DNA of 64,000 nucleotides from assembly GCA_001870995.2 (NCBI GenBank), contig MLAV02000001.1, positions 762,509 through 826,508 on the forward strand, read 5' to 3'. Positions 16,847 through 23,816 of this stretch are shown piece after piece. A program made the translations under genes and the position numbers. Position 1 is the first letter of the stretch, and each line of letters begins with the position of its first letter. The notes under the pieces were generated by a model. That model had not been told where the DNA came from. It ran no database searches and saw nothing but the letters and a program-made list of their open reading frames with translations. The DNA comes from Chitinophaga sp. CB10. GTDB lineage: Bacteria; Bacteroidota; Bacteroidia; Chitinophagales; Chitinophagaceae.

Positions 16847-19800
16847 ATGAAATTTGTAAGGAATGTGAAGCTCTTCTTCCGGGAAGGGAATTCAGACAAA
16901 ACCTATGAGATCGATCTGTGCGAAGTAGGCCCTGACCAGTATATTGTCAATTTTCGCTACGGAAAGAGAGGCGCCAACCTGAAAGAGGGAACAAAAACAA
17001 CAACCCCGGTACCATTGGCCGCTGCTAACTCCATCTTCGATGCGCTCGAAAAGGAAAAACGTAGTAAAGGATATATCGGCGAACAGGAATCTGCCAGCAA
17101 GGAACAGCTGACGGACGATGCATCCGCAGCCATCATTGACGGCATCAGCAACCCGCGCCATAAAGCGATCCTCAAAAGGTTACAGCACCGCCCCGCAGGC
17201 AAGCACGCCTGGAAGATGTCCAGGGTGATATGGAGAGCCGGGGAATTACGTATAGGCGAATCCGCGCCGTTTATCATCAAACAGGGAGATAAAAAAGATG
17301 TCCTGCACCGGTACTCGGTGATATGGACGTTGAGTCGCACCGGCGACCCCGCCGCCATACCGGTATTGAAAGCCTATATGGACAACAGCGCTTACCCGCT
17401 CAATATCCGTATGCTGGCTGCCAACGGCCTGCTCATGCTACTGCCGGAGGAAGAAAAGCCGGCATTCCTGCAGCCTTTCCTCAACGCCATGCCGGAGCCG
17501 CTCCGCGCCGCCGTGCTGGAAGGCAAGGCGCCGGAAATATACCGCCTCCTGGAGGAATACATACACGTGCAAAAGACGACCCAGTACCCGCTGCTGGAAG
17601 AGTGCTACCTGCTGGCCAACGCCTATCCTGCGTTGCGGCAGGCGGTGATCGTATTGCTCACGCTGACGCCGTTCCGCCCATCCTGGTTCCAGCATATACG
17701 GCATATCTACAAGCAGGCGGAAATGCGGGACGACCACAACATCGTGGCCGCGCTCGCGCACCGCATGGAACTGGAGCCGGCGATGTTTAACATGCCGCCG
17801 AAAGAATACGAGGAGTGGAGGCCGGAAGTATTCATCCCTGAACTGAACGCCTATATTAAAGTGCGGAGCGAATTAAAGAAGGCCGGCAGCCGTGTTGCCT
17901 TCTCCCACAAAACCCGCCGCTACTTTAACCGCCGGGTGCTGCGCCGCCTCAAACGCATGGGCGCCGCGGGGGACGCGGAGTATATCCGCTTTGCCACCGC
18001 GCTGCTGCTGCAATACGTGGAGGAGCGGGATGGCTCAAAGCCTTACCAGAAAAAAGAGTATAAGTATATCAACGGGCAGTTTACCACGCTCACCAGGCAG
18101 TTCCCGGAAAATTCCAAAGGCATCTTCCTCAATTTCATTACCCGGGGTAATGCCGCAAACCTGCAATACCTGCCGGGGAAGGAAGAGTGGATGTTCAGGC
18201 CGGATGACAGCGCCGCCGCTACGGGTACCTCCCGGGCAACGCCTAATCCCGACCTGCTTAAAAAAGAAAACAACAGCCTCCTGAAAAAGCTCTTCAGCTG
18301 GCTCAATACCGATAAACACGTAGCGCCGCCGCCGGCAACCTACCAGCCGGAAAGCGCCCCGGTGGCGGAAACGCCGACCGGCGTGCCGTTCCAGCATCTC
18401 TGGAACGAAAGGCCGGAAGCTTTCATTCAATTGCTGATCGGCGGAAAGATGGACCAGGTCCACGTTTTCGCGATGGAGCAACTCAAAGCGCATCCCCGCT
18501 TTGAAGAGCTGAAAGCCCGCATTACGGAAGATATGATTGCCGCCCTGTTGTACAACAGGCATCATATACCGTCCTTATTTGGCCTGGAACTGGCGCGGGA
18601 AAGATACAATCCCGCCGCGCCATCGTCCGTACTGCTGCGCATCCTCGCGGTGTGCCCGCTGGATGCAGCGCGGGCGCAGGCCATGGAATGGATCAGCGCC
18701 AACCCTAAAGGGATACTGGCGGATAACGACGTATTGCAGATGCTGATCTTCAACCCGTATGAAGAGGTAAGGCAATTTGTTGTTAAAGCGTATCCGCCGG
18801 CCGATATGCCTGCGCAACAGGCGAAAGTGCTGGCAGGGCTGGCGATTGCGCACCTGATGCAGATCGATATCAAGTCCGAAGTGGAAAACCTGATCGTAAC
18901 AGACGCCTGCCGCATACTGGAAAGCTATTGCGCGGCCGAATTCCGGCAGATGGATGTGATGGTGAGCTACGACCTGATGCAGCGCAACATCGTGGCTTTA
19001 CAGGCCTTTGGCGTGCGCCTGCTGCTGCTCAAGGCGGATGGCGACTACCAATTTAACTTCGACGAGATTTCCACCGTGCAGCTCATGGGGCTGTTGAACA
19101 GCGAGTACGGTCCGCTCCGCGATGCGGCGTGGTCCGTCGTCCGCAAGATCAGCGACGGGGAAATGCTGCGCCGCCCGGAAATGATACTGGACTGCCTGTT
19201 ATCGCCGTATAAAGGCATCCGCCGGCAGATGGCCACCCTGGTGGCGCGTTTGATTACGGTGGATAACCGCCTGGCGGAGTACCTCGTGAATGAACTGGTG
19301 CCGATGCTCATGCGCACGGAAAAATCACCAGACAGCCACGAAGATATTGCCGCGCTGCTGCGCACCCATCTCGCGGAACATTTCCAGGACATTGATACAG
19401 CCACCGCGCTGCGGCTGCTTTATGCGAACTACCGCCCGGCGCAGGAATTTGGTATCCTGCTGCTGGATAAATACATCCCTTCCGAAACGCTGACCATGAA
19501 GCAGATCATCGCCACGGGCGCGCACGAACTGCTGCAGGTGCGGGAATGGTGCTGGAACTTTTACCGCAATAACGTGGACCGCATCCGCGCGGAAAAAGAT
19601 ACAGCGGTAGCGCTGCTGGACAGCAAATGGGATGATACCCGCCGCTTTGCGATCGGGTACTTCCGCGATACCTTCACGGAGGCCGACTGGACGGCGGAAA
19701 GCCTCATTGCGCTGGCGGACAGTGTGCGGCCGGATATACAGGCCTTTGGCCGGGAACTGCTGATGCGTTACTTCAAAAGCGAAGACGGTCCGCAATACCT

Positions 19801-20158
19801 GCTCAAACTCAGCCAGCACCCCAGCGCCGCCATGCAGCTGTTTGCCACCAACTACCTGCAAACCTATGCGGCCGGGCAGCTGGAATACATCCGCCTGCTG
19901 GAACACTATTTCCGTTCCGTACTTACCCGGGTAAACAAAGCCAGGGTGGCGAAGGAGCGGGTGTTCAACTTCCTGGAAACGGAAGCGCTTAAATCCGAAG
20001 CTGCGGCCGCTTTCATCGGAGGTATTATAACGGACATCTCCGCTACGGTAGCCATTGGCGACAAAGCCAGATGTATCAGTATCATGCGTAACATCAGTCA
20101 GCACTACAAGCTGGAGCTGCCAATCCAATTTGTTGAACCGGCAGTGCGACTGCAATAA
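16847..20158 (+). CDS. Retron-associated WGR-domain / HEAT-ARM repeat protein
   Basis: The 1103-residue protein starts with a WGR domain (about residues 1-75; VRNVKLFFREGNSDKTYEID and VNFRYGKRG, the latter covering the WGR position). The remainder is almost all helical, with HEAT/ARM-like repeats (for example DDTRRFAIGYFRDTFTEADW near 930), split near residues 485-515 by a proline-rich linker. It resembles the MolR/YehI group. WGR domains in PARP proteins bind DNA ends or nucleic acid, so a nucleic-acid sensing or scaffold role is plausible. It is followed after 15 bp by the SWIM gene, then by the retron RNA and RT, the arrangement (ARM plus WHSWIM plus RT) I recall for retron type XIII. The domain call is strong; the biochemical role is inference. 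Confidence 0.85.
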   Translation: MKFVRNVKLFFREGNSDKTYEIDLCEVGPDQYIVNFRYGKRGANLKEGTKTTTPVPLAAANSIFDALEKEKRSKGYIGEQESASKEQLTDDASAAIIDGISNPRHKAILKRLQHRPAGKHAWKMSRVIWRAGELRIGESAPFIIKQGDKKDVLHRYSVIWTLSRTGDPAAIPVLKAYMDNSAYPLNIRMLAANGLLMLLPEEEKPAFLQPFLNAMPEPLRAAVLEGKAPEIYRLLEEYIHVQKTTQYPLLEECYLLANAYPALRQAVIVLLTLTPFRPSWFQHIRHIYKQAEMRDDHNIVAALAHRMELEPAMFNMPPKEYEEWRPEVFIPELNAYIKVRSELKKAGSRVAFSHKTRRYFNRRVLRRLKRMGAAGDAEYIRFATALLLQYVEERDGSKPYQKKEYKYINGQFTTLTRQFPENSKGIFLNFITRGNAANLQYLPGKEEWMFRPDDSAAATGTSRATPNPDLLKKENNSLLKKLFSWLNTDKHVAPPPATYQPESAPVAETPTGVPFQHLWNERPEAFIQLLIGGKMDQVHVFAMEQLKAHPRFEELKARITEDMIAALLYNRHHIPSLFGLELARERYNPAAPSSVLLRILAVCPLDAARAQAMEWISANPKGILADNDVLQMLIFNPYEEVRQFVVKAYPPADMPAQQAKVLAGLAIAHLMQIDIKSEVENLIVTDACRILESYCAAEFRQMDVMVSYDLMQRNIVALQAFGVRLLLLKADGDYQFNFDEISTVQLMGLLNSEYGPLRDAAWSVVRKISDGEMLRRPEMILDCLLSPYKGIRRQMATLVARLITVDNRLAEYLVNELVPMLMRTEKSPDSHEDIAALLRTHLAEHFQDIDTATALRLLYANYRPAQEFGILLLDKYIPSETLTMKQIIATGAHELLQVREWCWNFYRNNVDRIRAEKDTAVALLDSKWDDTRRFAIGYFRDTFTEADWTAESLIALADSVRPDIQAFGRELLMRYFKSEDGPQYLLKLSQHPSAAMQLFATNYLQTYAAGQLEYIRLLEHYFRSVLTRVNKARVAKERVFNFLETEALKSEAAAAFIGGIITDISATVAIGDKARCISIMRNISQHYKLELPIQFVEPAVRLQ

Positions 20159-20173
20159 ATCGTTTATCCATTT

Positions 20174-21811
20174 ATGTTATTTAACTACAGGTATAGTGGT
20201 AACTCCCAGGTGTTTAGCGATGCCGGCAGCGCCGGTATCTCCTTTGCGCCTGATACCCATCGTGAACCCACTTTTTTTGTAGGAAAGCTCAGTAAGAAAA
20301 TCGCTTTCCGTGAAGCCATATCCGCGCTGCATGATGTAGTCGTGTCCGACCTCCGCTTTAAACCGAAAGACAAGACGGAGTACAAGGAGTGGGCCGCGCA
20401 GCAGGAAGCTATCTGGCTGGCTGAATTCATGCAGGGCTACGACGCCCGGGCTGCGGATGAAAAAATTGAAAGTCTGCGTGCAGAACTCCGCAAAGTATGG
20501 GAAGAGAAGGAGAAGGCCCTGGGCCCTTTCAACAAAGCCAAACGCGCTTACTTTGATTATCTCTATGAAAAGGACAAGGACGCCTGGTTTGTGCTCGACC
20601 CGGTGATCAGCGTGCATCCGGATGAAATCTTCTTTGAGTGTTTCAGCCAGGACGAATCGACCTACGGTGAGCTGAGCGCCAGTTACAATGTTTTTAAGGA
20701 AGTGAACGAGTTTGAATGCGGTACGACCAATATCGATTATTCGGCTGCGTTATACAATGAGTTCCAGAAAATCAGGGACTATAAGGAAACCGATTTCCGG
20801 GTAGACCCGGGAGGTTTCCAGGTGCAGACGTCGCAGGAGGAGCTGTACCATGAGGTGAAGATCGACCTGCCGGACAGCTGGGTACGTGGTTTCCTGCAGG
20901 TAAGTTCCGCGATGACTTTGCCTGCTGCTACGTTCGACCTGCATCCGATGGATGTGTACAATTTCTGCAGCTGGCTGAGGAGGTTCCGGGAAACGAAGGG
21001 GCCGCGGTCCATCCGTTTTATCCTCGAGCCGGGAAAGCCGGTGCGCGCGGTGTTTGAGCCATGGAACCGGGAAATCGTATGTGCGAGATCGTTATATACG
21101 GGACCGCAGGCGCGCGAGATCCGCATCTGGGGGCGCAGGCGCATCCTCATCCTGGAGCGGCTGATCCCTATTGCACGTAAGTTCACCTTACACCTGACGG
21201 GCAGCGGATTGCCTTCCTTTTTTATTGCGGACCTGGGGGATATGCAGTTTACCCTTGGCCTCTCCGGCTGGACGGCCAACGACTGGTCCCGCGCAGGGCA
21301 GTTTGACCTGATGGCGCCGCGGGCGGAAGTATCCGAGCAGGATAAGTTCAGGGTGTACAATGCCCTGAAAGCCGTATGGTTTAGTTCCGGTGCTGACCTG
21401 GTGAAGGCGACAGGGCTGAGCAGCGCCACGGTGCTGGGCGCACTGGGCTTGTTTACCCAGGCAGGGAAAGTGATATACGACCTGCATGCCGGCGTGTACC
21501 GCCTGCGTGAACTGAGCCGGGAGCCTTTGCCGATGCACCTGCTGCGCTTCAGCAGTCCGGAAGAGGCAGATGCGGAAGTGCTGGTCAGCCAGGGCAAAGT
21601 GGCCTATACAGCCGATGCGATTACCGGCATGGGCATACAGCTGAAAGGTACGGTTACCGTGCAGCGTGTGTACCATCCCGTTATGATCATTGATGCGGAT
21701 GAAAGAATGACCAATGCGCAATGCGATTGTGATTTCTACCATCAGAACAAACTGTATAAAGGTCCGTGCAAACACTTGTTAGCACTGAGAAAAGCATATG
21801 CTGCAAAATAA
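20174..21811 (+). CDS. Retron-associated winged-helix / SWIM zinc-finger protein (WHSWIM)
   Basis: The 545-residue protein ends with a SWIM zinc finger, CxCx12CxH, with ligands C517, C519, C532 and H534. A winged-helix-like stretch precedes it (about residues 385-445, FRVYNALKAVWFSSGADLVK through KVIYDLHAGVYRLREL). A long N-terminal region contains a helical, charged segment (about 80-140). SWIM fingers bind nucleic acid or protein partners, and a winged helix usually contacts DNA. It starts 15 bp after the WGR gene, so the two are one operon, and ends 69 bp before the retron RNA. SWIM and WGR proteins also occur together outside retrons (the E. coli yeh genes), which supports a physical partnership. 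No catalytic domain is visible. Confidence 0.87.
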   Translation: MLFNYRYSGNSQVFSDAGSAGISFAPDTHREPTFFVGKLSKKIAFREAISALHDVVVSDLRFKPKDKTEYKEWAAQQEAIWLAEFMQGYDARAADEKIESLRAELRKVWEEKEKALGPFNKAKRAYFDYLYEKDKDAWFVLDPVISVHPDEIFFECFSQDESTYGELSASYNVFKEVNEFECGTTNIDYSAALYNEFQKIRDYKETDFRVDPGGFQVQTSQEELYHEVKIDLPDSWVRGFLQVSSAMTLPAATFDLHPMDVYNFCSWLRRFRETKGPRSIRFILEPGKPVRAVFEPWNREIVCARSLYTGPQAREIRIWGRRRILILERLIPIARKFTLHLTGSGLPSFFIADLGDMQFTLGLSGWTANDWSRAGQFDLMAPRAEVSEQDKFRVYNALKAVWFSSGADLVKATGLSSATVLGALGLFTQAGKVIYDLHAGVYRLRELSREPLPMHLLRFSSPEEADAEVLVSQGKVAYTADAITGMGIQLKGTVTVQRVYHPVMIIDADERMTNAQCDCDFYHQNKLYKGPCKHLLALRKAYAAK

Positions 21812-21826
21812 TTTCTGCGAAAAATT

Positions 21827-21855
21827 TTTGAGAACAGGAATTATTATATAACTTG
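21827..21855 (+). promoter_or_regulatory. Candidate promoter of the retron noncoding RNA
   Basis: TTTG at 21827-21830, an 18-bp spacer and TAACTTG at 21849-21855 resemble the Bacteroidota promoter with one base missing from the -7 box. A start a few bases downstream would fall just before the a1 arm at 21880. This would let the RNA be made apart from the upstream operon. Tentative. Confidence 0.35.
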
Positions 21856-21879
21856 CCGGCACAATAGAATACAAAGATC

Positions 21880-22117
21880 TTTATAAAGAGGAATTGATTG
21901 CACTTGCGCTCCTTCATGGAGATGAATGATGTTTCGTCATTCAGGTATTTTGACTATACATGCTTCACTAAATGCAATCTTTACTTTGGGAGGGGCCTAC
22001 TATATCAATATTTACGGTATAAGCCCCTGGGGCTTAAATATCGATATAGTAGGCCCCTCCCTGGAGTTGATTGATTTAGTCAATGGTTTGCACGAAGCGC
22101 CCTTTCCTCTTTATAAA
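21880..22117 (+). ncRNA. Retron msr-msd noncoding RNA
   Basis: A 238-nt structured element fills the gap between the SWIM gene and the RT. The outer arms a1 (21880-21893) and a2 (22104-22117) are a perfect 14-bp inverted repeat, as required for retron priming. Inside, the msr part has a 4-bp hairpin (21909-21921) and a 9-pair hairpin (21923-21943) with a UUU loop, the usual msr stem-loop type. The msd part is one long hairpin: arms 21988-22014 and 22035-22061, 26 of 27 pairs, topped by a nested stem (22021-22027 with 22029-22035). A further 5-bp hairpin lies at 22070-22084. The branch guanosine cannot be fixed; it should lie shortly after a1. The RT gene starts 60 bp after a2. Confidence 0.88.
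21988..22061 (+). repeat. Long inverted repeat = msd hairpin
   Basis: Two 27-nt arms with a single mismatch (A opposite C) enclose 20 nt that can itself fold around 22028. The GC-rich base (GGGAGGGGCC) and AT-rich upper stem make a stable 70-nt rod, which is the expected shape of retron single-stranded DNA after reverse transcription. A long exact palindrome like this is otherwise rare in the window. Confidence 0.93.
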
Positions 22118-22176
22118 CTTCTTTCCTCTCTCTCCCCGGTAGCTATATACAGCAATTTTTAATGGTACTTTAATGA

Positions 22177-23742
22177 ATGATTATGCCGGAAGGTTTAACC
22201 CGTCAACAGCTGTACGATAGAATTCGCGAAACATCCAAAGAAGAATACATACTGGAAGAAATGGTACGTCTTGGCTTTTGGTCAAGAGATACCGACAGGC
22301 CTTCCATCCCCGAAGCGCTGATCAAACAGGAAGGAGAGCTGAACCGCCAGCTGAACCAACTGTTGGCAGAGCGCACCAAATACCGGGATAAGAAGCGCGT
22401 GCTCGTGGAAATGCGCAAGCAGCGCATGGCCGCGGCAAAAGCCAAACGCGCCGAAACGAAAAAGCGCAACGAACAGAAACGCATAGCGCGCGCGGCTGCC
22501 TGGGCGGAAAAGAAGCAACAGGATATTATTTACCTGGGGGAAAATGTTTCCGCAGGATTGAATAAAAACCAGTCGGACGAAGCGCAGCTCAAAAAATATA
22601 ACTTACCGGTATGGCACAACGCTACCGACCTGGCAGCCGCCATGCAACTGCCTTTGGGCAAATTGCGCTTCCTGGCTTTTAACCGCAGCGTAGCGCACCA
22701 AACGCATTACCAGCGTTTTGCCATCCCGAAAAAATCAGGCGGGGTACGCGTGATTTCCGCGCCTATGCCGCAGCTCAAGGCAGCGCAGCACTGGATACTG
22801 GAAAACGTGTTGTACAAAGTGGCAAGCAGCACGGCCGCCAATGGTTTTGTGCCGGGGAGATCGATTGTTACAAACGCGATCCCGCATGTAGGGAAGGATA
22901 TTGTGGTCAATATTGACCTGAAGGATTTTTTCCCTTCCATTGCCTATAACCGCGTCAAAGGATTGTTCTGCAAGCTGGGTTACAGCGAGCAGGTAGCCAC
23001 CATCCTGGGCCTCATTTGTACGGAGCCGGAAGTGGATGAAGTAGTGCTGGACGGCCGTAAATACTATGTCGCCAAAACGGCGCGGGTACTGCCGCAGGGC
23101 GCGCCCACCAGTCCCGCTATCACCAACCTGATCTGCTACAAGATGGACCGCCGCTTTGAAGGATTGTCCGCCAAATACGGTTACGCCTATACGCGCTATG
23201 CGGATGATATGACTTTTTCCGCCAGGGGCGAGGCTGCCGCTAAAGTGGGGCAGCTGCTCTGGGCCGTTAAAAAGGTAGTGGCGGAAGAAGGCTTTGTATT
23301 GCATCCGGATAAGCTGAAAGTAATGCGCAAGGGGGACCGGCATGAAGTAACCGGCATTGTGGTGAACCAGAAGCTGGGCATCGACCGGACTACGCTCCGT
23401 AAATTCAGGGCGCTGTTGCACCAGGTGGAGCTCACCGGCCTTAGTGGCAAAACCTGGGGTAAGGGTAATATTGTGGCGAGTATGGAAGGGTATGCGAACT
23501 TTGTGATGATGGTGAAGCCGGAGCAGGGCAGGGCGCTGAAAGCGAAGCTGGCGGCGATTTTGAGCCGGGCGGATATTAAGGCGGAAGCGCAGGCGATGTG
23601 GAAGAATGAGGAGCAGGCGGGGATGGGGGTGGTGCAGGCGGGGGCGCAAGCGGCATCGCAAGCGTCGCAGGCGGCACAGGCATCGCAGGCGGCGCCTCAG
23701 GGGAAGAAGGATAATGAAGATCCGTGGTGGAGAGTGGTGTGA
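22177..23742 (+). CDS. Retron reverse transcriptase
   Basis: The 521-residue protein has the RT core: NIDLKDFF (245-252, motif A), LPQGAPTSP (305-313), YADD (341-344, catalytic aspartates), and both retron-specific signatures, NAxxH (233-237, NAIPH) and VTG (391-393). It should extend from a branching guanosine of the msr RNA, copying the msd hairpin into single-stranded DNA. There is an unusually long N-terminal extension of about 140 residues with a charged helical segment (65-115), and a low-complexity Ala/Gln/Ser tail (486-507) ending DPWWRVV. The ATG at 22177 is used; 22183 is an alternative. A strong terminator follows at 23761. Full length and intact. Confidence 0.93.
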   Translation: MIMPEGLTRQQLYDRIRETSKEEYILEEMVRLGFWSRDTDRPSIPEALIKQEGELNRQLNQLLAERTKYRDKKRVLVEMRKQRMAAAKAKRAETKKRNEQKRIARAAAWAEKKQQDIIYLGENVSAGLNKNQSDEAQLKKYNLPVWHNATDLAAAMQLPLGKLRFLAFNRSVAHQTHYQRFAIPKKSGGVRVISAPMPQLKAAQHWILENVLYKVASSTAANGFVPGRSIVTNAIPHVGKDIVVNIDLKDFFPSIAYNRVKGLFCKLGYSEQVATILGLICTEPEVDEVVLDGRKYYVAKTARVLPQGAPTSPAITNLICYKMDRRFEGLSAKYGYAYTRYADDMTFSARGEAAAKVGQLLWAVKKVVAEEGFVLHPDKLKVMRKGDRHEVTGIVVNQKLGIDRTTLRKFRALLHQVELTGLSGKTWGKGNIVASMEGYANFVMMVKPEQGRALKAKLAAILSRADIKAEAQAMWKNEEQAGMGVVQAGAQAASQASQAAQASQAAPQGKKDNEDPWWRVV

Positions 23743-23760
23743 TGGATACCTTAATAAAAA

Positions 23761-23790
23761 AACGAGGCGCCAACCGGCGCCTCGTTTTTT
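23761..23790. terminator. Bidirectional terminator between retron RT and TonB receptor
   Basis: Perfect 11-bp arms at 23761-23771 and 23776-23786 around a 4-nt loop, with A-rich sequence before and T-rich sequence after. It ends both the retron operon (plus) and the TonB receptor gene (minus, stop at 23817). Confidence 0.92.
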
Positions 23791-23816
23791 TATTGAAACA
23801 GTCTTTATTTAAAATC

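Noticed and set aside
21926..22162. 78-codon plus-strand frame inside the retron RNA interval
   Set aside because: It lies wholly within the a1-a2 bracket and across the msd hairpin. The peptide is what the palindrome would give by chance and has no domain signature.
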